Of a stretch of DNA of 23,955 bases, positions 6,966 to 15,162 are shown piece by piece. Under the pieces are notes generated by a model. The model saw only the letters and a program-made list of their open reading frames with translations, was not told the DNA's origin and did not search any database. How positions within the stretch are numbered: position 1 is the first letter of the stretch; every line of letters begins with the position of its first letter. The position numbers were made by a program, and so were the translations under genes. The stretch is from positions 1 through 23,955 of the forward strand of contig CAMLDR010000052.1 in assembly GCA_946478775.1 (NCBI GenBank), in the 5' to 3' direction. This DNA is from an uncultured Flavobacteriales bacterium (GTDB lineage Bacteria > Bacteroidota > Bacteroidia > Flavobacteriales > Crocinitomicaceae).

Positions 6966-9047
6966 GTGCAGTATATCTATTTGATCGTTTTTCTGTGTTT
7001 GGCTTTCGTTTCGACAGGCCAAAATCAACCGGTTGATTCATTGAGCCGATTGCCTGATTCGCTCAGGGAAATAGAAGAAATCACGGTCACCGGAAGCCGC
7101 ATTGCCCAATCTAAAAAGAACAGCGTTGTTTCGGTTTCTACCTTAGATCAAAAATTATTCAGAGCTATTTCGGCTTCCTCCATTTCAGACGCATTGAAAT
7201 TCTCTCCCGGAATCCGGATGGAAACCAACTGTCAGACCTGCAATTACACACAAGTTAGAATGAACGGTTTGGGAGGTTCTTATTCCCAGATCCTGATCAA
7301 CGGAAGGCCTTTGTTTTCTTCCCTGATGGGATTGTATGGATTGGAGCAGATTCCCACAAACATTGTGGACCGAATCGAAGTGGTGAACGGCGGAGGATCT
7401 GTTTTGTATGGTTCCAATGCCATTGCAGGAACGATTAATATTATCACCAAACACCCGGAATACAACTTCATAGAGGTTTTCGATAAAGTTTCCCTGATTC
7501 CGAAAGGGCCAGTTGAACAAGTTGTCCAGGCAAACGGTGCATTTCTTTCAAAATCAAAGAAGAGCGGCTTCCTCTTTTCAGGAATGAATAAGGTCCGGGA
7601 TGGTTATGATCGAAACAAGGACGGATTCACGGAAATTCCGCGGGTGAATAACTCATTGCTCGGAATAAATGCATTTCAACAGATCGGCAGGTCAATAGAA
7701 TTGCATGCAGATTTTTGGGTCTTACACGAACAACGCCAGGGCGGACAATTATGGAATGGAGATCCCCAGCAGGCTGAACAGAGCGAGTTCCGGAACCAGA
7801 TTACCAGTATTGGTCAGTTTTCAGGAACCTGGAAATCGCGCAATAAAAAGTGGAATATTCAGGCTTATACAGGATACCAAAAAACGAATCGCTATCATTA
7901 CACGGGCTTAGATCAGGCAGAAGCTTGGGGAAAGACAAATAATATTACGCTGCAATCGGGTGCTCAGTTCAGTTTCGCTCAAAAAGTGGGTGAAAAGGGC
8001 AAGTCCACATTGATTGGTGGAGTAGAACATTATTACGATGCCATTCAGGATGAAATCCGCGGATACGATTATTACATCAATCAGAACATCACACAGGTTG
8101 CGGGATTTCTGCAGGACCAGTTTGATATCGGAGAAAAATGGTCGTTTGTTGCAGGAGTAAGAACAACGAATCATTCGAAGGTTTCCAGCCTGATTGTTAC
8201 TCCAAGAGCGGCTGTTTTATTCAAAGCGAACGGACAGTGGCAGTTTCGTTTGTCTTATGGAAACGGGTTCAAAGCTCCGCAGGTTTTTGAAACAGATATG
8301 CACATTGCCTTTGCAAACGGCGGAATTTCCCAGATCCGGGTAGATAAGGACCTGAAAAGTGAAAAGTCACACGCTTATTCAGCCCAAGTGAATTGGAACC
8401 GGAAAAGGAAAAAGATGCTTTATTCGTCTGAATTGACCCTGTTCCACACACAATTGCTTCATTCTTTTGTTTTGAACGAAATTCCAAGTCCGGACCCGGA
8501 TAAAACTCTCTTGCTGAGAACAAATGGTTCCAATGCAGAAGTCAGCGGTTTAAGTGAATCCGTTCGTGTTCGCTGGGACAAATACCTGCAGGTCGATTTA
8601 AATCTGACTTACCAGGAATCGCGTTTCGCAGAAGCACAGCAGTGGTCGATGGAAGTAGCGCCCATTAAAGCATTCCTGAGAACTCCGAATGTGTATGGCT
8701 CGTCCACCGTTTCAATCTTTCCGGAAGGAAGCTGGTCAGGATCGGTAAGCTGTGTTTATACCGGGAGCATGCTGGTTCCGCATTTTGGCGGAGCACCGGA
8801 ATCGGACCACGATGTGATTCTGAACACAAAATCGTTTTGGGATGTGGGGATCAGAGCTGAACACGCGATTCACATACATAAATTCGAGCAAACGGTAAGA
8901 ATTGGTCTGGGCATACAGAATCTGTTCGACAGCTACCAGAGTGATTTTGATACTACGAAGTTCCGAGACAGCAATTTTGTTTACGGTCCGCCAAAGCCAC
9001 GAACTGTTTTTGTGGACCTGAAATGGGTGATTGGAGGAAAACATTAA
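6966..9047 (+). CDS. TonB-dependent outer-membrane receptor (GTG start)
   Basis: The 693-residue protein is a complete TonB-dependent receptor. It has a short signal peptide ending near VSTGQ, a TonB-box-like stretch EEITVTGSRI, a plug domain (VRMNGLGGSYSQILINGRP, DRIEVVNGGGSVLYGSNAIAGTINIITK), and a long barrel ending in a strand with VFVDLKWVIG. The plug contains a CQTC pair just before the conserved VRMNGL. The start is GTG at 6966: no ATG lies in frame between the upstream stop at 6921 and the signal peptide. Such CirA/BtuB-like receptors import iron chelates, cobalamin or similar ligands; the ligand is not determinable here. There is no adjacent SusD, so it is not a classical glycan uptake pair despite the divergent glycoside hydrolase. 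Confidence 0.88.
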   Translation: MQYIYLIVFLCLAFVSTGQNQPVDSLSRLPDSLREIEEITVTGSRIAQSKKNSVVSVSTLDQKLFRAISASSISDALKFSPGIRMETNCQTCNYTQVRMNGLGGSYSQILINGRPLFSSLMGLYGLEQIPTNIVDRIEVVNGGGSVLYGSNAIAGTINIITKHPEYNFIEVFDKVSLIPKGPVEQVVQANGAFLSKSKKSGFLFSGMNKVRDGYDRNKDGFTEIPRVNNSLLGINAFQQIGRSIELHADFWVLHEQRQGGQLWNGDPQQAEQSEFRNQITSIGQFSGTWKSRNKKWNIQAYTGYQKTNRYHYTGLDQAEAWGKTNNITLQSGAQFSFAQKVGEKGKSTLIGGVEHYYDAIQDEIRGYDYYINQNITQVAGFLQDQFDIGEKWSFVAGVRTTNHSKVSSLIVTPRAAVLFKANGQWQFRLSYGNGFKAPQVFETDMHIAFANGGISQIRVDKDLKSEKSHAYSAQVNWNRKRKKMLYSSELTLFHTQLLHSFVLNEIPSPDPDKTLLLRTNGSNAEVSGLSESVRVRWDKYLQVDLNLTYQESRFAEAQQWSMEVAPIKAFLRTPNVYGSSTVSIFPEGSWSGSVSCVYTGSMLVPHFGGAPESDHDVILNTKSFWDVGIRAEHAIHIHKFEQTVRIGLGIQNLFDSYQSDFDTTKFRDSNFVYGPPKPRTVFVDLKWVIGGKH

Positions 9048-9051
9048 ACCC

Positions 9052-9166
9052 AATTGAAAATGTACAATGGATAATTAAAAAGAAGAAGCACCCCGGTTTA
9101 TTCGAATAATTTTTCAACTGTCTAATTATTTGAACTTTTCAATTTTTCCATTCTCAATTTTCAATT
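9052..9166. repeat. Imperfect inverted repeat flanking the convergent intergenic gap
   Basis: AATTGAAAATGTACAATGG at 9052-9070 and its near reverse complement at 9148-9166 match at 16 of 19 positions across a 77-base spacer. It lies between the stop codons of two convergent genes. AATTGAAAATT-type words are frequent between genes in this phylum. Confidence 0.45.
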
Positions 9167-9174
9167 TCAATGAA

Positions 9175-11145
9175 TCATATCCGGATCCCGATTACGCAAA
9201 CATCATCCACCTGTTCCAATTTGCCTTTCCAACTTTCGAAAGTTGTTTCCAGATGGTCTTTTTGTTCCTCCATCGGGCGGTCATGAATAGCCAGGATGGA
9301 CTCTTTGAACTGCTTGTATTTGAATTTCTTCCCGTTCTCCCCACCGAACTGGTCGGCATATCCGTCTGTAAACAGGTAGATGGTTGTTTTTGGCTCCAAT
9401 CTCATGGAATGTGTGCTGAAAGGTTTTTCATCGGCATAAGTTCCAATTGGCTGCTTGTCTGCTTTCCATTCGATAATTTCATTACTTCCTGCAGGAACTA
9501 CCCACAATGGATTGTTTGCTCCTGACCAAAGCAATTCTTTTGTCTTGACATTTAAACAGCCCAAACTGATGTCCATTCCGTCTTTTACGTTTTCGATGCT
9601 TTTGTTGAAAGTAGAAATCACCAATTCACGTGTTTTATCGAGGATTTTCCCGGGCTCTACAAAATTGAACTCCAAAACCGAACGGTTCAGTGCATTGCAA
9701 CAGATCACGCTCACCATTGCACCCGGAACTCCATGTCCGGTACAATCAGCTGCGGCAAAGAATAAGTAGTCTTCAGAACCGGATTCGCTGACCACCGAGT
9801 GCGTTTCCAGCCAGTAAAAATCTCCGGCAACAATATCCTTTGGTTTGTAGAGAATGAAACTTTCAGGCAGGGTTTGGTGCCAGTAATCCACGGCCGGTAA
9901 AATAGCATCCTGCAAACGCTTCGCATAAGTGATCGAATCCAGAATTTCCCTGTTTTTATGCTCCAGGGCATCTTTTTGGTTTTCCACCAGGTTTTTTTGT
10001 TCCAGGATGATCTTATTCGCTTTGTTCTTTTGCTTCAGGGAGCGGAACAAGAGGAATCCCAAACCTATGAAAACGATCATACTTCCGGCAAAAAAGTACT
10101 TTTGGGTTTGTTCGCTTTTGATCTGCTTTTTTTGGTTCTCAATCTGGATCTGCTTCTTCTCGGTATCGTACTTCTTGGTTAGTTCCGAAAGCTGTCTGGC
10201 ATTCTCCAAAGAGAAAATGGAATCCTTGATGTCAATGTATGTTTTTAAGATGCCAAAAGCCACATGATCGTTCCCCATTGCGTGATGCAGGTTCGCCAGA
10301 TGCATGTGTGTAGCCATGACATTTGCGTTGTAAATATTGTTTGCATTTTTAATGCTGGCTTCTAAAAGAGGAAGTGCTTTGGTATATTGCTTTTGTTCGT
10401 AGTATGCCAAACCTAAGTTGTCGGTCCATGTAACTCCGCGGGAATCCGATCCGGTAATAGCGATTGCTTTTTCATAATATTCGATCGCTTTTTCATAGTT
10501 TTTTCGTTTCATGAAAATATTGGCATAATTCCCATAAACATGTGGATCTACCGTTCCAAGTTCGTTCATGATGTCCATTGCCTTTTTGATATTGACCGTA
10601 GCAGAATCCAGTTCGTTCATGAACTCATAGCAGATACTCAGATTTTGGTAAATGATCAGCTGTCCCTGAAGGAATCCGTTTTTAATGAAAACGGTATTGG
10701 AAGAACGGAATTTTTCAATAGCTTCCGGATTTCTTTTTAAATCACGGTAAAGGATCCCGATATTGGCTTCGCTTTTGGCAACTCCCATTTCATCTTTTGC
10801 TTTTTTGTAATACCGGATGGAAAGCTGGTAGTTTTCTAATGATTTAGGGATGTTTCCGGCCTCGTCCATCAGAATACCCAGGTTCTTGTAAGCCAAAGCA
10901 ATTCCGGGATTGTATTTTAATTTTTTCGCAAGCTTCACGTTGTCCAGAAGCAGTTTTTCCATTTGCTTCGGATGAGAATATTTGAATGACCAGGAAATGT
11001 CGTTTTGGAAGATGACTTTATTGGTATCATCTTTCATTTTGGAGCAGACGGTGAGGATTGAGTCGAGTTGTTTTTCTGTTTGTGCGAAGGAAAATGTGTT
11101 GCTTAAAATAAAAAGTAGCGCAACAACGAGTCCGTTTTGTTTCAT
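9175..11145 (-). CDS. TPR-transmembrane-SpoIIE (PP2C-type) phosphatase
   Basis: The 656-residue protein has a signal peptide (to about residue 21), then seven or so tetratricopeptide repeats (about residues 40-310; for example NYANIFMKRKNYEKAIEYYEK), a coiled coil rich in Lys/Gln, one transmembrane helix near residues 349-367, a second coiled coil, and a SpoIIE/PP2C phosphatase domain from about residue 430 to the end. Phosphatase marks are KPKDIVAGDFYW, AAADCTGHGVPGAMVS, LFTDGYADQFGG and the terminal VDDVCVIGIRI; the metal-binding aspartates are present. The layout puts the repeats in the periplasm and the phosphatase in the cytoplasm, so it probably relays an envelope signal by dephosphorylating a serine/threonine-phosphorylated partner, possibly an anti-sigma-factor antagonist. 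No partner gene is adjacent. Confidence 0.88.
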   Translation of the reverse strand: MKQNGLVVALLFILSNTFSFAQTEKQLDSILTVCSKMKDDTNKVIFQNDISWSFKYSHPKQMEKLLLDNVKLAKKLKYNPGIALAYKNLGILMDEAGNIPKSLENYQLSIRYYKKAKDEMGVAKSEANIGILYRDLKRNPEAIEKFRSSNTVFIKNGFLQGQLIIYQNLSICYEFMNELDSATVNIKKAMDIMNELGTVDPHVYGNYANIFMKRKNYEKAIEYYEKAIAITGSDSRGVTWTDNLGLAYYEQKQYTKALPLLEASIKNANNIYNANVMATHMHLANLHHAMGNDHVAFGILKTYIDIKDSIFSLENARQLSELTKKYDTEKKQIQIENQKKQIKSEQTQKYFFAGSMIVFIGLGFLLFRSLKQKNKANKIILEQKNLVENQKDALEHKNREILDSITYAKRLQDAILPAVDYWHQTLPESFILYKPKDIVAGDFYWLETHSVVSESGSEDYLFFAAADCTGHGVPGAMVSVICCNALNRSVLEFNFVEPGKILDKTRELVISTFNKSIENVKDGMDISLGCLNVKTKELLWSGANNPLWVVPAGSNEIIEWKADKQPIGTYADEKPFSTHSMRLEPKTTIYLFTDGYADQFGGENGKKFKYKQFKESILAIHDRPMEEQKDHLETTFESWKGKLEQVDDVCVIGIRI

Positions 11146-11280
11146 AAGTATGGTAGCTAAATAGTAAATCGAACTAAAATTAGTAAAAACATTTTCAATA
11201 GCTCTTAAATTCCTTTTTTGACGGAAAGTTTCTTAATATTGGTCTAAATATGTGCTGTTTCACACTTTCAAATTAAAAAT

Positions 11281-11832
11281 ATGATCTCCCGTATTGCCTT
11301 CTTTTTGTTCGTTTTTCAATCCTGCTCCCTTTTTTCTCAAATTTCAGATTCCGAGATGGAAAAATGGAAAACCAAATGGCGCTCAGAACTAAGAACCAAA
11401 GGTCATCAATTGGTATCGGAAATAGAAGGATCCCAGGGAATGAGCGATTTTTCAGATTCTATTCAACGTTTATTTTGGGAAGATACATTTGTGGTGGAAA
11501 ACCTGTACCGGAACCAATTGGAGAAAGACATGACCACTTTAGGAATGAATAAGGCAAGTTTGGCCTGTGCATCTGAGTATGAAGGACTCATTGACAAGTA
11601 CTATGCAATTCTATTGTCCAAAATGAAGGTAGATGACCGGGAATTCCTTATTTCCTGGCAGAATGACTGGAAAGCTCTCATGGTGAAAGAGCAGGCTTTA
11701 ATAGGTAAATTGATGCAGGAAGAATACAGCGGTGGTGGAAGCATTCACTCACTCACTTATACAAGCCGTTTAATGCAGGCCAAAAAGGAACATACCTACC
11801 TGCTTATCAATTACCTGATACATTTAATTTGA
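11281..11832 (+). CDS. Exported LprI-like (DUF1311) protein
   Basis: The 183-residue protein has a signal peptide (MISRIAFFLFVFQSCSLFSQ). The second half has the spacing of the LprI/DUF1311 lysozyme-inhibitor-like fold: LIDKYYAILLSKM, then REFLISWQNDWKALMVKEQ, a GGGS turn, and SRLMQAKKEHTYLLINYL. The cysteines that are conserved in many DUF1311 members are mostly missing; one Cys remains near residue 97. It is likely periplasmic. Its stop is 4 bases from the start of the lipase gene, so the two form an operon. The lysozyme-inhibitor role is a family-level guess, not shown here. Confidence 0.6.
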   Translation: MISRIAFFLFVFQSCSLFSQISDSEMEKWKTKWRSELRTKGHQLVSEIEGSQGMSDFSDSIQRLFWEDTFVVENLYRNQLEKDMTTLGMNKASLACASEYEGLIDKYYAILLSKMKVDDREFLISWQNDWKALMVKEQALIGKLMQEEYSGGGSIHSLTYTSRLMQAKKEHTYLLINYLIHLI

Positions 11833-11836
11833 TCTC

Positions 11837-12919
11837 ATGAAAAATAGTCTGATTATTCTCTTTTTGGTTTTCTTTTCTGCTTATTCACAAGCACAGCTGA
11901 AACCCGGATACGATAAAATGGAAGCCGCGGAATTGTTGAAAGTGAATTTTCGTTTTGTGGATTCTTTGATGTGGGATTCCATGCCCGGCCCGGAAAGATT
12001 TCAATTCAAATACCGTTCGGCAACACTGGGTTTCGATAACAAATGGGATTATTGGGAAGATAAAGCCGGTGTAGGAGTTTTGTCTTTGCGGGGTACCACG
12101 AATAATCCGACAAGTTGGGGAGCTAATTTCTATGCAGGAATGATTCCGGCCAAAGGATGGATTAAGATCAGTGAAAAAGACACTTTTCACTATGAATTAT
12201 CGAAAGATCCGAAAGCATTGGTACATGTGGGATGGACAACCGCTTTGGGCTGTCTGTGGAAAGATATGGATTCACTGCTTTTTGATCAGATTGACCGGGG
12301 AAAGAAGGAATTTTACATTACCGGGCACAGTCAGGGAGGAGCATTGGCATACCTGCTGACAGCCCATTTGCTGATTATGCAGGAAAATGGCATTATTCCG
12401 GCAGATGTTCGATTCAAAACCTATTGCAGTGCAGCACCGAAGCCGGGAAATCTCTATTTCGCTTATTACTATGAAAAAATGACCCAGCAGGGTTGGGCTT
12501 ACAATACGGTAAATGCATTGGACTGGGTGCCTGAATCTCCGTTCTCCATTCAGACGGTAAATGATTTTGTGGCGATCAATCCGTTCCAGGACGCTAAGAA
12601 AGCAATCCGGAAGTTGCCTTTCTTACCACAATTGGTGGTGATGAGTATGTATAAGAAGATGGACCGGCCTTCCAAAAAAACGCAAAAAAGGTTTGAGAAG
12701 AACCTGGGGAAAAGAATAGGGAAATTACTGACTAAGAACCTGAAAGGATTTGAACCTCCGAAACTGGCTCATTCATCTGCATTTACACGTTGTGGTAATT
12801 TCATCGTTTTGTATCCGGATGTGGATTATTACATCCAATTCCCGCAAGACCCGAAGGCGAAATTCATGAATCATCAGCTGGAACCTTATTTGTTTATGAT
12901 AGATAAATTGCCGAAATAA
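11837..12919 (+). CDS. Exported class 3 lipase family protein
   Basis: The 360-residue protein has a signal peptide (MKNSLIILFLVFFSAYSQAQ). The alpha/beta-hydrolase nucleophile elbow is ITGHSQGGALA with Ser165 as catalytic serine. Asp229 (NALDWVPESP) and His346 (FMNHQLEPY) are well placed to complete the triad. VLSLRGTTNN provides the oxyanion-hole strand typical of fungal-type class 3 lipases (Lipase_3). The segment after residue 260 is basic (KKAIRKLPFL, KKTQKRFEKN). It probably hydrolyses glycerolipid esters in the periplasm or outside the cell. It is the second gene of a two-gene operon with the LprI-like gene. Confidence 0.82.
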   Translation: MKNSLIILFLVFFSAYSQAQLKPGYDKMEAAELLKVNFRFVDSLMWDSMPGPERFQFKYRSATLGFDNKWDYWEDKAGVGVLSLRGTTNNPTSWGANFYAGMIPAKGWIKISEKDTFHYELSKDPKALVHVGWTTALGCLWKDMDSLLFDQIDRGKKEFYITGHSQGGALAYLLTAHLLIMQENGIIPADVRFKTYCSAAPKPGNLYFAYYYEKMTQQGWAYNTVNALDWVPESPFSIQTVNDFVAINPFQDAKKAIRKLPFLPQLVVMSMYKKMDRPSKKTQKRFEKNLGKRIGKLLTKNLKGFEPPKLAHSSAFTRCGNFIVLYPDVDYYIQFPQDPKAKFMNHQLEPYLFMIDKLPK

Positions 12920-12931
12920 TACTATCTTTGA

Positions 12932-13069
12932 GTAACGCTATTTAATAACCGGCTTTATACAATTCACTCACTGCTGAAACCTTTTTATAAAGAAAACTAT
13001 CCGTTTTTGTTGACCAATGAAGAATTTGTCCTGTATGGATGATTTCGCAACATTTGGTATGGCTTCATT
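12932..13069 (+). pseudogene. Possible decayed short coding remnant
   Basis: One frame reads a protein-like stretch (LYTIHSLLKPFYKENYPFLL, then TNEEFVLYG), a TGA at 13040-13042, and then FRNIWYGFI before a second stop. There is no start codon. Composition and periodicity look coding, and the 195-base gap between the lipase and the next gene is otherwise empty. The family is not recognised; chance cannot be excluded. Confidence 0.25.
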
Positions 13070-13092
13070 TGATCTCTGACTAGTCAAATGAA
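13064..13092. promoter_or_regulatory. 9-bp inverted repeat, operator-like
   Basis: TTCATTTGA (13064-13072) and TCAAATGAA (13084-13092) are exact reverse complements separated by 11 bases, 23 bases before the start at 13116. No T run follows, so it is not a typical terminator. The spacing would suit a dimeric repressor, but no regulator is identified. Confidence 0.35.
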
Positions 13093-13115
13093 TTAAAAAA
13101 CATAATTAGAAAATA

Positions 13116-13616
13116 ATGAAGAGTGTTCGATTTTCAGAAACGCAGAAATTCAGACAATGGTGGCTGTGGTTTCTTTTTGCAGGGATTAAAGGTGTAATGG
13201 GCTTTTTCATTGTAACACAAGTGTTATTTGGCCGGCCGTTCGGAAGCAGTGTAGCGGATAATGCCGCATTGTTGATCGGTTTTTTGTTCATGTTGATCTT
13301 ATCACTTTTGTTTTTTATCATGAAACTGGAAACCCGGATTACGGATACGGGAATAGCCGTTCGTTTTTACCCGATCCAGCTGAAGTTCCGGAATTACAAG
13401 TTGGAAGATATAGATCAGATGTATGTGCGGGAATATGCTCCTTTGACCGAATTTGGCGGTTGGGGAATCCGCTATAACCTGTTTGGAAAGGGGACGGCTC
13501 TCAACGTTTCAGGAAGAATGGGATTGCAGCTGGTTTTTAAAGACGGAAGCAAGCTTTTGATCGGAACCAACAAGCCGGAAGACCTGATGCAGGTTTTGTC
13601 GGTGATAGGAAGATGA
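13116..13616 (+). CDS. Membrane protein with two transmembrane helices and a PH-like C-terminal domain
   Basis: The 166-residue protein has two hydrophobic helices (about residues 15-40 and 48-70) followed by a cytosolic beta-rich domain. That domain, with TRITDTGIAVRFYPIQLKFR, the YVREYAPLTEFGGWGIR turn and GLQLVFKDGSKLLIGTNKPE, has the strand pattern of bacterial pleckstrin-homology-like domains in small two-helix membrane proteins (DUF6141-like, named with low certainty). The function is unknown. It is a single gene with an AT-rich terminator 3 bases after its stop. Confidence 0.65.
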   Translation: MKSVRFSETQKFRQWWLWFLFAGIKGVMGFFIVTQVLFGRPFGSSVADNAALLIGFLFMLILSLLFFIMKLETRITDTGIAVRFYPIQLKFRNYKLEDIDQMYVREYAPLTEFGGWGIRYNLFGKGTALNVSGRMGLQLVFKDGSKLLIGTNKPEDLMQVLSVIGR

Positions 13617-13618
13617 TC

Positions 13619-13680
13619 TGATCAATTATAAATGATTAAGAATAGAATTTCCTTGAAATTTAATAATTGATCATTTTTTT
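13619..13680 (+). terminator. AT-rich stem-loop terminator
   Basis: TGATCAATTATAAAT (13619-13633) pairs with ATTTAATAATTGATCA (13658-13673) with one bulge, and seven T follow (13674-13680). It directly follows the stop at 13616. It overlaps a possible TTG start at 13667 of the next gene, which favours the ATG at 13709 for that gene. Confidence 0.6.
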
Positions 13681-13708
13681 GCTTAAAATTGATCTAAAAT
13701 CCAGTTTG

Positions 13709-14068
13709 ATGAACCGTTCTGAATTACTTCCGGAAATATTTTTTGATGAAACACTGGATTCTACTGAGCTGGAATTGTTCCAAAATAAATACTTGCGTTC
13801 CATACTGAAGTATCAACACGATTATTTGTTGGCGCTTTTGCAGGATAGCTGCAAGCAAATGAATCCGGCTTTTCAACATCTCACCGAAAGAGAGCGGAAC
13901 CGGTTTGCCAGGCAAGTGATCCAAAACAATCAGGCATTACGCAATCAATGCATCGGACTGATAGTGGGGTTTTTGGAACCGGAGCAATTTTCCTGGTATT
14001 TGAATCACAAGACGGATTGTAATAAACGGATCCTGCAAATGGCAGAAAAGCGGGTTCTTGGAGATTGA
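13709..14068 (+). CDS. Hypothetical helical protein (119 aa)
   Basis: From the ATG at 13709 the product has 119 residues starting MNRSELLPEIFFDETLD. The frame is open back to a TTG at 13667, but that start lies inside the terminator stem of the preceding gene and would add a non-conserved-looking hydrophobic stretch, so ATG 13709 is preferred. The protein is charged and predicted helical (LTERERNRFARQVIQNNQAL, then VGFLEPEQFSWYLNHKTDCN). No signal peptide, membrane segment or known motif is seen. It is convergent with sanA, 15 bases apart. The function is unknown. Confidence 0.55.
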   Translation: MNRSELLPEIFFDETLDSTELELFQNKYLRSILKYQHDYLLALLQDSCKQMNPAFQHLTERERNRFARQVIQNNQALRNQCIGLIVGFLEPEQFSWYLNHKTDCNKRILQMAEKRVLGD

Positions 14069-14083
14069 GTTTTCAATCAACTC

Positions 14084-14737
14084 TTATCCTATTTTAACCG
14101 GGGTTCCTAGAAATTTAGAGTCAATTCCGAAAACCATGTCCCAAAATACTTTCATGCGCGCAAAGCGTTCGCGGACCTTTGTTTTAAAACCGCCCATTTT
14201 GGCAACATCCCGGGCATTGTACCCATAAACGGTCATTCCGAAATGCTCTCCCAGGTAGATTGCGCGTTCATTGTGGAAACGCTGTGAAATAACGATCACT
14301 TCTTTTTGTCCGAATACTTTCAGGGCACGTTCCATCGAATCGAGCGTCCGGAATCCGGCGTAATCGAGGAAAATATGGCTGGCAGGAATTCCTGCTGCAA
14401 CCAGTGCATTTTTCATGTCGGTCGGTTCATCGTAAGTAGCGATGCTGTTGTCTCCGCTAACCAGGATGTATTTCACTTTTCCGGCACGGTACAATTCCAC
14501 TGCTGCCTGGATGCGGTAGGAAAAATACAGGTTGTCGTTTCCATGTTTATTGGTCCGGGAAGTTCCAAGTACCAAAGCAACTTTGACTTCGGGGCAATCG
14601 CTTACCTTATCGAATACTTTTCCGTTTGCATTTGATTCAATGGCCCAGTTGGCGCCGAAGAACCAGAAAAGGCCAAATAAAAAGAGGATAAGAAGTGTTC
14701 TTTTGATGATTTTGGACCAGCTGCGTTTGCGTTTCAT
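14084..14737 (-). CDS. sanA: SanA-like DUF218 (YdcF/ElyC family) envelope protein
   Basis: The 217-residue protein has one N-terminal membrane helix (about residues 11-31), then the DUF218 domain: VALVLGTSR, YRAGKVKYILVSGDN, DEPTDMKNALVAAGIP, DYAGFRTLDSMERA, VISQRFHNERAIYL and a C-terminal FLGTPVKIG. These strings match the SanA branch closely; in Escherichia coli SanA contributes to the envelope barrier against vancomycin at high temperature. The catalytic domain should face the periplasm. Its start codon lies only 6 bases from the left end of the repeated toxin-unit upstream region, making sanA the left neighbour of the toxin array. Confidence 0.88.
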   Translation of the reverse strand: MKRKRSWSKIIKRTLLILFLFGLFWFFGANWAIESNANGKVFDKVSDCPEVKVALVLGTSRTNKHGNDNLYFSYRIQAAVELYRAGKVKYILVSGDNSIATYDEPTDMKNALVAAGIPASHIFLDYAGFRTLDSMERALKVFGQKEVIVISQRFHNERAIYLGEHFGMTVYGYNARDVAKMGGFKTKVRERFARMKVFWDMVFGIDSKFLGTPVKIG

Positions 14738-14931
14738 GTTGTTTGGTTGTGGGGGTAAAAGTAGTGGAAAATTAAAATGGGAACGAATAATGATCCTAAT
14801 TGTTCAGGAGATTGCCTGCGCGGAATAATTTAACAGTTTACAACTTGCTGTAAAACAGTGTTTTATGATTATTTTTACAAATTTCGTTTTTCTTCCATTT
14901 AGGCACTAAAACAGGAAATCAGTTGTTTTTA

Positions 14932-15026
14932 TGTCCGGAATTAATCAGTTGAAATACAATTGATTAACTTGTTTTTTGTTCTTTTTTAGTTTGTCCCGAT
15001 TTGTCCGTTTTGGTACTTGAATGTCC
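14932..15026 (+). promoter_or_regulatory. Phased TGTCC word array and hairpin upstream of the carrier gene
   Basis: TGTCC begins at 14932, 14992, 15002 and 15022, giving intervals of 60, 10 and 20 bases, so all lie on one DNA face. In copy B the same words begin at 23707, 23768, 23778 and 23798 (61, 10, 20). Between the first and second words, TTAATCAGTTG (14941-14951) pairs with CAATTGATTAA (14957-14967) over a 5-base loop; this hairpin is weaker in copy B. It looks like a regulator-binding region, with no known factor. Confidence 0.4.
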
Positions 15027-15081
15027 TTGATTTAATCCTTTTTTTGTCAGAATATTGGGATTCTTATTTCGAACAATTCAA

Positions 15082-15162
15082 ATGGATATGGAAAACCAAT
15101 TCGAGTGGCTTACAGAAGCATTAAAAAAGAATTCATCAAAGAAAACCGAACGCCTTAAGTGA
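15082..15162 (+). CDS. 26-codon mini-ORF overlapping the carrier start
   Basis: ATG at 15082 opens a 26-residue frame beginning MDMENQFEWL and ending TERLK, with TGA at 15160-15162. Its stop overlaps the carrier GTG start (15159-15161) in the sequence GTGA, an arrangement typical of translational coupling. The same mini-ORF start is present in copy B (23858), identical for the first ten codons; there one extra base shifts the frame, and translation stops at TAA immediately before the GTG. The mini-ORF could be a leader controlling carrier translation or the remains of a longer N-terminus. Confidence 0.45.
   Translation: MDMENQFEWLTEALKKNSSKKTERLK

Noticed and set aside
9130..9525. Plus-strand frame of 131 codons
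   Set aside because: It lies opposite the well-supported SpoIIE phosphatase domain and has no recognisable protein features.
13667..13708. TTG start extending the 119-residue hypothetical protein upstream
   Set aside because: It falls inside the terminator stem of the preceding gene; the ATG at 13709 is more plausible.
14532..14828. 98-codon plus-strand frame across the sanA gene and its upstream region
   Set aside because: It is antisense to sanA for most of its length. Its C-terminal part (GKSSGKLK to EIACAE) remains open in copy B only because the DNA is homologous; the rest has no counterpart.
14851..14865. Short palindrome TAAAACA-G-TGTTTTA upstream of the carrier
   Set aside because: It is not preserved in copy B, so it is unlikely to be a functional site.
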